DNA of 41,039 nt from Deltaproteobacteria bacterium (GCA_016930835.1 JAFGGA010000010.1:1-41039); one strand, 5' to 3'; counted from the stretch's first letter, positions 17,352-26,316 are shown. Program-made: numbers and translations. The notes: a model not told the origin generated them from the sequence alone.

Positions 17352-18473
17352 TTAGGATCGAACCGAGACCTCGTTATCTTCTACGACGAACTTGACATCG
17401 AGTTTCTGCTCCTTCGAGATCCTTTCCATGTAAGTAACAACATCGTTGAAACGAGTATCCGAAGGCATCAATATCTCAGGTTGCGCGTATTTATTGATAT
17501 AGGCGGGAATGAAAGAAACTCTCTGTATTCGCTTTTCGGAGATGATGCATTTGACGAGCATGGTTTTTCTTGAATCAGGTGGATACCCGTAGCCGATATA
17601 TTCCGGATCCACATCCCATGGGTAACGCTCCCTCATGTTTTGATACCCCTTATCTTTCAACACAAATTCCGCGGAGACATCAAAGGCAAAATTGCCCAGG
17701 CTATAGAAAATGACCTTGCCCTTATAGACCTCCACCCCTTTCAGGATATGCGCATGGTGACCGATAATGATATCGGCACCCGCGTCAATAGCGGCATGAC
17801 CCGCCTCTTTCTGATACATGGCAATGATCGAAGGCGCGAAATGAACACCCCAGTGTATTGACACGACAAGGATATCCACCAGAGGCCTGACCTTCTTGAT
17901 ATCTTCAACCAGTGCATCCAGGTCTTTTTTTTCCGCAAAGGAGACTATTTTAGGGGGTGTTCCAGCCTGCCAGTCAACCTGTTCATAGAACGTTTTGGCC
18001 CGTAGAGGAGCACATCCGGGTGTGCCGGCTTCCGCCTGATAACCACGCGGTACCACCGAATTATAGGCAAGAAAAGCGACACGTGTCCCTTTTCGCTCAA
18101 TAACCACGGGACTCCTGGCCTCATTGATATTCTTTCCCACACCTATGACATCAATGCCCTTTCCCCTCAATAAATCAATGGTGTCAAGGAAGGCATCTTC
18201 TCCCCAATCCATGCAGTGATTGCTGGCAAATGACAGGATATCGAATCCTGCAAATGTCAGAGCGGAGACATTGGCCGGATCAACCCTTGAATGATGTGAC
18301 TTGATCTGAACCTGAAGATTGCCTTTATTGGATAAAATCCGCTCGAGCTGGCAAAACGAAATATCTGCTTCCCGAATATATGGGGCGGCATGCTCAAATA
18401 TGGACTCGGGTTCTTTGCGGTCCGGTCCCACATCCCCCACTGCCAAAAAAGATATCGTTCCACTATTCACCAT
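17352..18473 (-). CDS. CapA-like (PGA_cap) metallophosphatase-fold protein 2
   Basis: This is a paralogue of the neighbouring CapA-like gene, 373 residues and collinear throughout. Motifs: LAVGDVGPDR near residue 10, ASNHCMDWGEDAFLDTIDLL near 83, FLAYNSV near 130, VSIHWGVHF near 205 and IIGHHAHILKGVEVYKGK near 240, followed by the family LGNF. It also lacks a signal peptide. Where the sister has GDMSLG, this copy has GDVGPD, so the first metal-binding loop differs. The pair probably arose by duplication and may form a heteromer or act on two related substrates. It follows the MmgE/PrpD gene by about 50 bases on the same strand. Confidence 0.85.
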   Translation of the reverse strand: MVNSGTISFLAVGDVGPDRKEPESIFEHAAPYIREADISFCQLERILSNKGNLQVQIKSHHSRVDPANVSALTFAGFDILSFASNHCMDWGEDAFLDTIDLLRGKGIDVIGVGKNINEARSPVVIERKGTRVAFLAYNSVVPRGYQAEAGTPGCAPLRAKTFYEQVDWQAGTPPKIVSFAEKKDLDALVEDIKKVRPLVDILVVSIHWGVHFAPSIIAMYQKEAGHAAIDAGADIIIGHHAHILKGVEVYKGKVIFYSLGNFAFDVSAEFVLKDKGYQNMRERYPWDVDPEYIGYGYPPDSRKTMLVKCIISEKRIQRVSFIPAYINKYAQPEILMPSDTRFNDVVTYMERISKEQKLDVKFVVEDNEVSVRS

Positions 18474-18522
18474 GTTTACTTTACTCCTTGAATCAGTCCT
18501 TAAATGAATTTTTAAATCGTTT

Positions 18523-19932
18523 TTACATGAGTAATCGGATGATATTACTCATATCTTTTACTTCTTCCAAGACCTCGACTTGATCGATAAATTTTTCAAT
18601 ATTTTTTTCAGGTATTGATTTTACGGAAAAGGAGATACAATCCTTAAATTTTTTTAGGAGGCTTTCCTTGCTGACCGGTTTCTCAGGTGATCCATACACC
18701 ACATCGTCCTGTCTTGAAAAAATCTTTCCATTCTTTGTCGTTATCTCTATGACCGGTTGCACTTCTTTACGCTTTTCGGCAATATCCGGAAGATACTCAT
18801 AGGAAATCTTATCAGCCATTTCAAGTACGGATGCATCTTTTAATCCATCCGGGGTATAATCCTTCAGGGTGACATTTCCTTTAACGGCCGCTATGGCCAC
18901 GGTAAACGGGACGCTATATTTGGCATCAATGGCCTCCTTGGGTCTGCGTTTCGACTCAATGGGCTCTGACAATAATTGAACATGAGGAGACCCCCCGATA
19001 ATCTTAATACCTGATATTTCATCCTGCTTGATATTATTTTCCCGCATAAGCTCGATCGTAGAATAGATAGACGAATGCGTTCCCCCGCAGGCAGGCCATG
19101 GTTTAAATTGGGTATTGATGCCGTCAAATCGACTACCCAATTCGCCCACAAGCGAATCCCGATCAGGCTCGGCCTGAAGATACACTTTAAAAAGCCCATA
19201 CTTTCCCTCAAAGCTGTCCCTGGAACCTGTTACACCACGCTGGGCTAAAAGCGCGGACAGGACGCCGCCCTTACCGGTCCAGGCAGCCTGTATCGCTCGG
19301 GTCTCAGTGGCGAGGCCCGTTCCCATCTGCCTGTTCCCGCTTAATTGGGCATAAGCGATCCCGATTGCATTCACCATCTGGTCTGCTGTCAGACCCAAAA
19401 GCTTTCCAGCGGTTACCGTTGCACTGATGAAACCGAAAAGTTGAGTAGCAAACCAACCCTTGTCCATGGTCCATTCATCACGCCCTTGAGGGCTCAGTGT
19501 GATAGCTCGCCCCAGCCTTATAATAATATCATTGCCAAGAGCGACCGCGGAAATAAAATCTTTTCCACTGACATTTCCGAGCCTTTCGGCCACCGCAAGG
19601 CCCGGCAGCACGGTTGTAATACTCGGATGGGTTTTTCCGAGCATGTGCATATCATCATAATCAACCATATGTCCCATGGCCCCATTGGCAAAGGCCGCCA
19701 TCCAGCAAGGGACCTTACCCCCGAACGACAAAATGGAGCTTTCTTCCGTTCCACCTCCCTCCTTTACAAGGTTGATTATTTCTTTGGCTACTGGATCAAG
19801 GGTGGATGCCGCCATGGTCACACCAACGGTATCAAGGATTCCTCTTCTGGTCATTTCAATGATTTCCGAAGAAAGATTCGGATAGTTGGTGTTTACGATA
19901 TATTCAGCGAGATCAAAACTTGCGTCCCTCAT
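18523..19932 (-). CDS. MmgE/PrpD family protein
   Basis: The protein (469 residues, a normal length) belongs to the MmgE/PrpD superfamily, which includes 2-methylcitrate dehydratase, cis-aconitate decarboxylase and iminodisuccinate epimerase. Visible family features: LDTVGVTMAAS near 30, AFANGAMGHMVDYDDMHMLG near 85-104 with the conserved His-x3-Asp-x-Asp-Asp-x-His arrangement, THPSITTVLPGLAVAE, AYAQLSGNRQMGTG near 195-205 and FKPWPACGGTHSSI near 275. These enzymes act on di- or tricarboxylates without metals or cofactors. Context (CoA-transferases, dehydratase, amidohydrolase) is consistent with catabolism of a dicarboxylate-like compound. AACGGAG precedes the ATG. The exact reaction cannot be assigned. 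Confidence 0.88.
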   Translation of the reverse strand: MRDASFDLAEYIVNTNYPNLSSEIIEMTRRGILDTVGVTMAASTLDPVAKEIINLVKEGGGTEESSILSFGGKVPCWMAAFANGAMGHMVDYDDMHMLGKTHPSITTVLPGLAVAERLGNVSGKDFISAVALGNDIIIRLGRAITLSPQGRDEWTMDKGWFATQLFGFISATVTAGKLLGLTADQMVNAIGIAYAQLSGNRQMGTGLATETRAIQAAWTGKGGVLSALLAQRGVTGSRDSFEGKYGLFKVYLQAEPDRDSLVGELGSRFDGINTQFKPWPACGGTHSSIYSTIELMRENNIKQDEISGIKIIGGSPHVQLLSEPIESKRRPKEAIDAKYSVPFTVAIAAVKGNVTLKDYTPDGLKDASVLEMADKISYEYLPDIAEKRKEVQPVIEITTKNGKIFSRQDDVVYGSPEKPVSKESLLKKFKDCISFSVKSIPEKNIEKFIDQVEVLEEVKDMSNIIRLLM

Positions 19933-20182
19933 TTTCTTTTCTCCGTTTAAGGTTCTTCTTTTTTATCCTTTAAGATCAGGGATACAGGATCCCTTTTCAG
20001 GATCTCCACCATTTATCAGGAGGTCGTTGGACGTCCTTTCGACAGGCCATTCGTCGCAGCGATGGGGGAGGCTTGGCCGCCGGAGATATGGCGGGGAAAA
20101 AGCCTTGTCGTCTTTCGGGTGGTGTACTTAAAAAAAATCCTCGAACCCCAAAACCGTTTTCAAATAAGCAAGATGCTATATA
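19933..20182. other. 250-bp spacer, GC-rich, no gene seen
   Basis: Between the PrpD-like gene and the ATPase gene there is a GC-rich stretch (about 20030-20125) with short inverted segments such as GGCTTGGCCGCC. No open frame with a ribosome site is evident on either strand. It may hold an internal processing site or a second promoter for the PrpD-CapA segment, but I see no convincing element. Confidence 0.4.
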
Positions 20183-21154
20183 TCAATTCAACAAATGACA
20201 CTGTGCCCAATGTCCGGGAGTCACCTCTCTGAATACCGGCTCTTCCCTGCTGCACTTCTTCATGGCTTCGGGACAACGGGGATGGAAACGGCACCCGCTT
20301 GGTATGGAGACCGCACTGGGCACCTCCCCTTTGGCCATGACGTTTACCCTCTTCTTTTCTAGGATCGGGTCCGGTATAGGAATAGCTGAAAGCAAAACCC
20401 GGGTGTATGGATGCATGGGTTTCTCATACAGATCCGTTTTTGGTGAAATCTCCACAATCTTCCCCAGATACATTACAGCGATAATATCGCTGATATGATG
20501 AACAACCGAAAGGTCATGGGATATGAAAAGATAAGAAACCTCTGTTCTCTTTTGAAGCGAAATCAGCAAATTGATGATCTGCGCCCTGATGGAGACATCC
20601 AGGGCAGAGACCGGTTCATCGCAAACAATAAAATCCGGTTGCACGACCATGGCGCGAGCGATGCACACTCGCTGCTGCTGACCGCCGCTGAGCATGTGGG
20701 GGTATCTTTCACCGATATCTTCCGGCAATCCGACCATGCCATAAAGCATGAGCAACCGATCATTTATTTCATGCCTATTGAAATGGCCTTGTATAACGAG
20801 CGGCTCGGCAATAATGCGCCTTACTCTATGTCTCGGATTCAGAGAGTTGTATGGGTCCTGAAACACCGCCTGCATTTTGGCGATCAGGATCTTCTGCCGT
20901 GTCATGCTGTCATAGAATATTTCCTCACCATCAAATATGATCTTTCCCCCGGTGGGCGGTATGGTCTGTAAAATACATCGTCCCAATGTCGTTTTTCCAC
21001 ATCCGCTTTCACCGACAAGCCCGAAAGTTTTCCCCTTCTCTACCGTAAAGCTGACGCCATCAACGGCTTTTACATTGCCTATTTGGTGTTTGAAAAAGCC
21101 CTTGGTAACCGGGAAATATTTTTTCAGTTGATCAATCTTCAGGATTGTATCCAC
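20183..21154 (-). CDS. ABC importer ATPase, DppF/OppF type (system B)
   Basis: This is the second ATPase of importer B (323 residues). Motifs: Walker A GESGCGKTTLGRCIL, Q-loop AVFQDPYNSLNPRHRV, signature LSGGQQQRVCIARAM, Walker B FIVCDEPVSALDV and H-loop FISHD. The C-terminal oligopeptide extension with SGCRFHPRCPEAMKKC is present. The start is a GTG at 21154 with GAGAG upstream, 23 bases after the preceding ATPase gene. It is closely similar to the system A counterpart (LKKYFPVTKGFF at the N-terminus in both), so the two importers derive from a common type but have a different gene order. Confidence 0.93.
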   Translation of the reverse strand: MDTILKIDQLKKYFPVTKGFFKHQIGNVKAVDGVSFTVEKGKTFGLVGESGCGKTTLGRCILQTIPPTGGKIIFDGEEIFYDSMTRQKILIAKMQAVFQDPYNSLNPRHRVRRIIAEPLVIQGHFNRHEINDRLLMLYGMVGLPEDIGERYPHMLSGGQQQRVCIARAMVVQPDFIVCDEPVSALDVSIRAQIINLLISLQKRTEVSYLFISHDLSVVHHISDIIAVMYLGKIVEISPKTDLYEKPMHPYTRVLLSAIPIPDPILEKKRVNVMAKGEVPSAVSIPSGCRFHPRCPEAMKKCSREEPVFREVTPGHWAQCHLLN

Positions 21155-21177
21155 AATATTCTCTCTTCAGAAGATGC

Positions 21178-22143
21178 CTAAATATGCCAGCAAGCAGCAT
21201 AATGATTCTCTGAAACCTCCTCAATAGGCGGCATCTCTTTAAGGCATTTGGTCGTACGTCGGGTACATCGCGCCTCAAACGGACATCCCGGCCCTAATCG
21301 ATCGAGCAAGGGAGGATACCCCGGAATGGGTATCAGTTCATTGCCTCCGATTTTGTCGATACGAGGGACTGATTTCAGAAGCGCCTCCGTATATGGATGA
21401 AGAGGTGTATGATAAATATCCATGCAACCGGCGCTCTCCACAATATGTCCGGCATACATGATATTCACAGTATCGGCGTAACGGGCGACGATCCCCAAAT
21501 CATGGGTGACCAGTATGGTTGCCCTGCCTGCTTCCCGATTCGCCGTGCAGATAAGCGACAATATCTGGGCCTGCGTGGTGACGTCCAAAGCGGTTGTCGG
21601 CTCATCGGCAATCATCAGCTTGGGGTCACAACTTAATGCCATGGCGACCATGACTCTCTGTCTCATGCCGCCGCTCAGTTGAAAGGGATAGGCCGTCATT
21701 TTGCTCTCAACATCAGGGACCGCAACCAGATTTAACATCCGTTTCGCTTCATTCCAGCTATCCTTACCGCAGAGGCAATGATGGGTTTGAAAAGTCTCGC
21801 TTATCTGGCGGCCGATAGTCATTAAAGGATTCAGGGAACTCAATGGGTTCTGGAATATCATCGCTATATCTTTACCCCTGATCCGACAGATCTCCTCATC
21901 CGGCACCTTCAGGATATCGTGCCCGAGCCACTTGACCTGCCCTTCCACAATGGTACTCGTAGGCGGGTTGAGACGGAGAATGGACAGCGCGCTTATCGTC
22001 TTTCCGCATCCGGACTCTCCCACCAGCGCGATCGTTTCTCCCTTTTTGACTTTGTAAGACACGCCGTCAACGGCCTTAATAGTCGGTTTAAAACGCCTGA
22101 AAAAATAAGTCCTTAAATTTGCAATCTGGAGTATTTCTTCCAT
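21178..22143 (-). CDS. ABC importer ATPase, DppD/OppD type (system B)
   Basis: This is the first ATPase of importer B (321 residues). Motifs: Walker A GESGCGKTISALSIL, Q-loop MIFQNPLSSLNPLM, signature LSGGMRQRVMVAMAL, Walker B LMIADEPTTALDV and H-loop LVTHD. The C-terminal extension has GCPFEARCTRRTTKC. The ATG at 22143 has only a weak ribosome site, and a strong hairpin (22201-22236) lies in the gap after the binding-protein gene, which could set a lower expression level for the ATPases. It pairs with the downstream ATPase. Confidence 0.93.
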   Translation of the reverse strand: MEEILQIANLRTYFFRRFKPTIKAVDGVSYKVKKGETIALVGESGCGKTISALSILRLNPPTSTIVEGQVKWLGHDILKVPDEEICRIRGKDIAMIFQNPLSSLNPLMTIGRQISETFQTHHCLCGKDSWNEAKRMLNLVAVPDVESKMTAYPFQLSGGMRQRVMVAMALSCDPKLMIADEPTTALDVTTQAQILSLICTANREAGRATILVTHDLGIVARYADTVNIMYAGHIVESAGCMDIYHTPLHPYTEALLKSVPRIDKIGGNELIPIPGYPPLLDRLGPGCPFEARCTRRTTKCLKEMPPIEEVSENHYAACWHI

Positions 22144-22200
22144 GTACCCGAATATCCTAAACCCTTCGTTCCAGCATGGGGGTGTATTCCTTATAATATC

Positions 22201-22236
22201 GGGGCCCCGGACTGGCCATCAATTCCCGGGGACCCC
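22201..22236 (-). promoter_or_regulatory. intercistronic hairpin after the binding-protein gene (system B)
   Basis: Arms GGGGCCCCGG (22201-22210) and CCGGGG-A-CCCC (22226-22236) form a 10-bp GC-only stem with one bulged base and a 15-base loop. No T run follows on the minus strand, so it is more likely an mRNA stabiliser or partial block than a full terminator. Its position directly after a binding-protein gene matches the hairpin in system A. Confidence 0.65.
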
Positions 22237-22247
22237 CACAACAAGCT

Positions 22248-23912
22248 CTACTTGGTTTTTGTCCATCTTTCAGCGGTTCCCTTGAACCATATCCTGTCAA
22301 CACTTACGTAATTCGTAAAAACCGGCTGCATGACCAGGTCCTTCACCGGCCCGGTCATCAAGTCCGGCCGCCAGGCGGTACCGTAAACAGCACCTTCAAA
22401 AACAATGTAAGGAATCTCCTTATAAAATATGGCCTGGGCCTGTCTGGATAATTCCGCCCGTTTTTGAGGATCCTGTTCTCTTGCCACTTTTTCGAAAAGA
22501 TCATCGTATTCCTTGTTCGACCATTTGCCGTAGTTTCTGGTCTCCCCCGAAACAAATGTACCCAAAAATTCAATCGCAGAACTTCCTGTCATCGTGTTGG
22601 CCACATCGTTCACAACATCAAACTCTCCGGTATCTCTCCGTGGGAAGAAGATGCTCCGTTCCAATGGTGTGACACTCAAATCGATGTTCAGGGATTTTTT
22701 CCATACATCGGCACAATACAACATAACGTTTTTCCTAAAGGCTTCATCAGATCTGACAATGGCTTCCAGTGCAAAGCCGTTGGCATAACCTGCCTGCGAC
22801 ATTAAATCCTTTGCGACGGCTATTCGTTCCGACATTGATTGATCTCTGCCGTAGGCCTTGTCAACCTCTTCTTTGGTCCAGGCCCCTTTCTGATAGAAAG
22901 GGAATAATCCGGCTCCAACAACGGGGTTGACTTCAAGGCCGCCATATGAGGCGATCGCAAGATCTCGATAATCAATAACCATGGCCATGGCCTTTCGAAC
23001 CCTGACATCATTCCATGGGCCTTTATGGACAAAACTGAAGAAGGCGCCCCGGCTCGCTCCGGAGGGCTCCAGTCCAATAACGGCTTCCGGCGCGTGTTTT
23101 TGGACCTTCAGTACAAGGGCCCTGTCGGAGTCCAGGTACGCCCTCATTGACGGACCACAATCCAACCTTCCGCCTATAAATGCATCCACGGCCGCCGGAA
23201 ATTTCAGGCTGTAAACCTCGTATCTATCCAGATAGGGTAACCCCTTGATAAAATAATCCGGATTTCTTTCATAAATAGAAACCTTCCCCGGCACTTTTGA
23301 TTTGAACTTGAATGGACCGGTACCGACCAGAATATCCGTGGATTTGAAAGAGACGTCCTTCAGATGCTCCGGATAGATTGAGGCGTAAGGGGGGCACAGA
23401 AAGATAAGAAGGTCAGGATAGGCGTATTCCAGTTGAATCTTCAGTGTATAATCATCAATAATCCCAATATTGGTAATGGGTGCAACATTGGCCGCGAATG
23501 CGCTCCGCTTCGGATCACGGAATTTATCCAGGCTGTATTTCACATCTTTTGCCGTGAATGGATGACCATCATGGAATTTCACATTTTTCCGAAGATAAAA
23601 GGTATAGGTTTTTCCATCAGAACTGATCTCCCATCTCTCCGCAAGATCCGGGACAATATTCTCTGCCGACACTTCCTTCTTTAAGGGGTCTGTCCTGACC
23701 AATCCATTGAAGACCGCACACGTGTGGGAATGGGTTCTCCCGCTGGTTGTCATGTGTGAATCATAGTTTGCCGCATCCGATGCGGATGCCAACCTAAGAA
23801 CACCGCCGCGGACCAGCCCCTGTGGATCGGCGGCCAAAACAGGAGATACCGCCGTCATGCAAGCTATCACTCCCAAGACCATGATAATCTTTAACATCGA
23901 TTTTTTTTCCAT
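22248..23912 (-). CDS. periplasmic solute-binding protein, SBP_bac_5 family (system B)
   Basis: This is the receptor of importer B (554 residues from the ATG at 23912). That ATG has GGAGGG nine bases upstream; a TTG six bases earlier is less likely. It has a signal peptide (core MLKIIMVLGVIACMTAVS, cleaved near VLA before ADPQG) and no lipobox. Family blocks: YTFYLRKNVKFHDGHPFTAK near 98-117, GTGPFKFKSK near 205, and NDVRVRKAMAMVIDYRDLA near 303. Similarity with the system A receptor is only at the family level, so the ligands may differ. The gene lies after the two permease genes, an order unlike system A. Confidence 0.92.
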   Translation of the reverse strand: MEKKSMLKIIMVLGVIACMTAVSPVLAADPQGLVRGGVLRLASASDAANYDSHMTTSGRTHSHTCAVFNGLVRTDPLKKEVSAENIVPDLAERWEISSDGKTYTFYLRKNVKFHDGHPFTAKDVKYSLDKFRDPKRSAFAANVAPITNIGIIDDYTLKIQLEYAYPDLLIFLCPPYASIYPEHLKDVSFKSTDILVGTGPFKFKSKVPGKVSIYERNPDYFIKGLPYLDRYEVYSLKFPAAVDAFIGGRLDCGPSMRAYLDSDRALVLKVQKHAPEAVIGLEPSGASRGAFFSFVHKGPWNDVRVRKAMAMVIDYRDLAIASYGGLEVNPVVGAGLFPFYQKGAWTKEEVDKAYGRDQSMSERIAVAKDLMSQAGYANGFALEAIVRSDEAFRKNVMLYCADVWKKSLNIDLSVTPLERSIFFPRRDTGEFDVVNDVANTMTGSSAIEFLGTFVSGETRNYGKWSNKEYDDLFEKVAREQDPQKRAELSRQAQAIFYKEIPYIVFEGAVYGTAWRPDLMTGPVKDLVMQPVFTNYVSVDRIWFKGTAERWTKTK

Positions 23913-24059
23913 AATCAATTCCCTCCTTTTTTATTCTAATAATGGTTAAAACGGACTGTTAAGTGCCCACCTTACTGTAATGCCCTTGAAGTTACATTGA
24001 ATATATTTTTCCATGATCTTTGACTCAATCACTTACGAACAGAACTCGAATGCCACTGA

Positions 24060-24944
24060 TCAGGCCTTTTTCAATCTTGGATCAAAGATGTTCCGCATGG
24101 AGTCACCTAGAAAGTTCGCCGCAAAAACCGCCATGGTAATCCCTAGACCCGGAAAGATACAAAGCCATGGCGCGAATTCGAAATTGGTCAGGTTCTCCGA
24201 TAAATCTCTGCCCCACGAGGGTATCGGAGGGGGCACGCCGAGCCCGAGAAAACTCAAAGTTGCCTCGGCGAGAAAGGCCGTGCCCAGTAAGGCGGTCGCG
24301 TAAACCAGCCAGGGTGCGATACAATTGGGGGCGACATGCATGATGCTGATTCGAATCTTTGAGGCCCCTGCAACGATCGCTGATTCCACGAATAGGCTTT
24401 CCCTTAAAGAAATCGCGGTTGATCGCGTCAGCCGGTTTATCCTAGGGAAGTAGGCCACAGCTATCGCCAGGATGGTATTCAGAACAGATGTCCCAAGCAC
24501 CGCCATGATCAGAATGGCCAGTACGATGGCAGGCATACTGAGCAATGCATCCATGATCCGTTGAATAATGAGATCCGTTTTTCCGCCGATGAGTCCGCTG
24601 AAGATCCCTAATATACCCCCTGCAACCGAGGCCAGTAAGATTGAACTGAGTCCCACGAGAAGAGACGTTCTCGAACCATAGACAAACCGACTCCACACAT
24701 CACGCCCCAGATTGTCTGAACCGAACCAGAATTCACTCGAGGGAGGCTTAAAGACATTTGGAATAGAAACATCCGTTGGACTTTTCTCTGTCCATAGAGG
24801 AGAAGCGATGGCCATGGAAAGAACAATCAAAAAAAGAACCGCCCCGAAAGTTCCAAGAGGCTCATCACGAAAAAAAAAGCCGAGCCTTTGGATGTGTTTT
24901 TTCATTCTTGCTTCTTTTTTCTGAAGGCTTTTATTCATTTTCAT
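24060..24944 (-). CDS. ABC importer permease, DppC type (system B)
   Basis: This permease has a charged N-terminus, a first helix near residues 34-52, the conserved periplasmic FGSDNLGRDVWSRFVYGSRTS segment (quoted in part), and five more helices. The coupling loop at about 190-215 includes LRESLFVESAIVAGAS and MHVAPNCIAPWL. The C-terminus NIFDPRLKKA is family-typical. The first codons overlap the end of the DppB-like gene by 14 bases; ATGs at 24944 and 24938 are both possible, with AAGG just upstream. About 150 bases with no clear feature separate it from the binding-protein gene downstream. Confidence 0.92.
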   Translation of the reverse strand: MKMNKSLQKKEARMKKHIQRLGFFFRDEPLGTFGAVLFLIVLSMAIASPLWTEKSPTDVSIPNVFKPPSSEFWFGSDNLGRDVWSRFVYGSRTSLLVGLSSILLASVAGGILGIFSGLIGGKTDLIIQRIMDALLSMPAIVLAILIMAVLGTSVLNTILAIAVAYFPRINRLTRSTAISLRESLFVESAIVAGASKIRISIMHVAPNCIAPWLVYATALLGTAFLAEATLSFLGLGVPPPIPSWGRDLSENLTNFEFAPWLCIFPGLGITMAVFAANFLGDSMRNIFDPRLKKA

Positions 24945-25887
24945 ACCTTATTCGAGGATCCAGTTTCGCGCATAACAGATCAATGATCAGGTTCAAAAAC
25001 AGGGCGAACAAAAGCAATATCAAAATGCTTCCCTGTAATACATAAAGATCTCGACTTCTAGCCGCATCAACCACCAGACTGCCGATTCCGGGAATGCCGA
25101 AGATCCCTTCCATAACGACGGCGGCTCCGATGGCGATAATGGTCTCCAGTCCGTAAAAAGTCACCACGGGAACCAAGGCATTGGGAAGGGCATGCCGTCT
25201 GGTCACTATTTTCTCAACCAGACCCTTTGACCTGGCCGTACGGATAAAATCTTCTTCCATGATCTCGAGGATTGCTGAACGCACCATTCTGGTTCCGACA
25301 CCAAAAGGACGCAATGCCATGATAAAAGCGGGAAGAAATAATTGTTTTATCGCATCGATGGGATTCAGGAAGATATTAATATATTCGATGGATATGGAAT
25401 AACCCCTCACAGTAAGCATCACGATGATAGCCAAAACAGCAATCCAGAAATGCGGAAGGGAGATCAGCAAGATCGAAATAAAACGCAAAACCCAGTCTGG
25501 CCATTTATCGTGATAGTATCCTGAAACCACACCGCAAGGCACGGATAAAATAAGCATCGTAAAAACGGAAAGAGTCACAAGTCCCACTGTAACAGGTGTT
25601 CTGGCGAGAATCTGCTCTTTTACAGTCGAGCCCGTGTAAAAAGAGATGCCCAGTTCCAGATGCATGACATCCCATAACCAATCAAAATACCGTGCCATGA
25701 TGCTTTTATCGAGCCCAAGTTCAACCCGCAGTGCGGCAATCTGTTCTTCCGATAAGGGACTTTCATCCCCAAAAGCGGCGCGAATCGGGTCACCCGGAAT
25801 AACTTGGATAAGAAAGAATAGCAAGGTCACGGTGACTAATAGGACGGGGAAAAACCATAATAATCTTTTTATGATATAATGATGCAT
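24931..25887 (-). CDS. ABC importer permease, DppB type (system B)
   Basis: This 318-residue permease starts with the family helix (IIKRLLWFFPVLLVTVTLLFFL region), followed by GDPIRAAFGDESPLS and a periplasmic GLDKSIMARYFDWLWD segment. The coupling loop has EDFIRTARSKGLVEK and ALPNALVPVVTFYGL; the C-terminus is DPRIRYENE. It is the first gene of the first catabolic unit, 430 bp downstream of the operator-like palindrome at 26317-26347. No strong ribosome site is visible before the ATG (upstream bases are AT-rich), which is unusual for a lead gene here. Confidence 0.92.
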   Translation of the reverse strand: MHHYIIKRLLWFFPVLLVTVTLLFFLIQVIPGDPIRAAFGDESPLSEEQIAALRVELGLDKSIMARYFDWLWDVMHLELGISFYTGSTVKEQILARTPVTVGLVTLSVFTMLILSVPCGVVSGYYHDKWPDWVLRFISILLISLPHFWIAVLAIIVMLTVRGYSISIEYINIFLNPIDAIKQLFLPAFIMALRPFGVGTRMVRSAILEIMEEDFIRTARSKGLVEKIVTRRHALPNALVPVVTFYGLETIIAIGAAVVMEGIFGIPGIGSLVVDAARSRDLYVLQGSILILLLFALFLNLIIDLLCAKLDPRIRYENE

Positions 25888-26051
25888 ATTGAAACAAATG
25901 GTTAGGATAGCTTCATGAAATAAAAACGTTTATTATTGTAATCGGATAATTTCTCCAGGTTATTGGGAACAGCAATAAACAGGGCTCCAAAAAAAATGGA
26001 TCAATTCATTAGCAATTTGCCTCTACGGCAACCAATGACCGGCTTTCTAGT

Positions 26052-26123
26052 TAGTGCTCACCCAGGGATGCCCCAAATTACTTCCCCCTTGACAGGGGAG
26101 GGGATACTAATGGGTGGACACTA
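26052..26123. repeat. 72-bp nested inverted repeat
   Basis: Outer arms TAGTGCTCACCCA (26052-26064) and TGGGTGGACACTA (26111-26123) match at 11 of 13 positions. Inside is a second hairpin, CTTCCCCCTTGACAGGGGAG. The same two-level plan is seen at 36604-36688, and the inner CCCC/GGGG hairpin recurs at 1044, 39211 and 40818. It probably represents a non-autonomous repeat family. Confidence 0.65.
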
Positions 26124-26239
26124 GTGAATCCCTTCAACAGGCGGATACGATGCTGTGAGTTTGTATGAATGTGTATGGCGAGATGGACTTCAAGAACTAC
26201 GGCTTTCAAGACTTGTACAGTGGCACCATTGTCTGACAT
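26078..26239 (-). CDS. possible small ORF in the leader of importer B
   Basis: A 53-codon frame starts at the ATG at 26239 with AAGGA seven bases upstream, about 80 bases downstream of the operator-like palindrome and 190 bases before the first importer gene. The first 40 residues look like ordinary protein (NGATVQVLKAVVLEVHLAI), but the end (VHPLVSPPLSRGK) is encoded by the 72-bp repeat, so the frame may be a gene truncated by repeat insertion or simply chance. No family is recognised. No run of a single amino acid suggests attenuation. Confidence 0.25.
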   Translation of the reverse strand: MSDNGATVQVLKAVVLEVHLAIHIHTNSQHRIRLLKGFTSVHPLVSPPLSRGK

Positions 26240-26316
26240 AAATTTTCCTTTATTTACATGGTACGAACGGGACTGCCTGCTGGCAATGAAAAAGAGAGAT
26301 CTACAGAAAAAATTTA

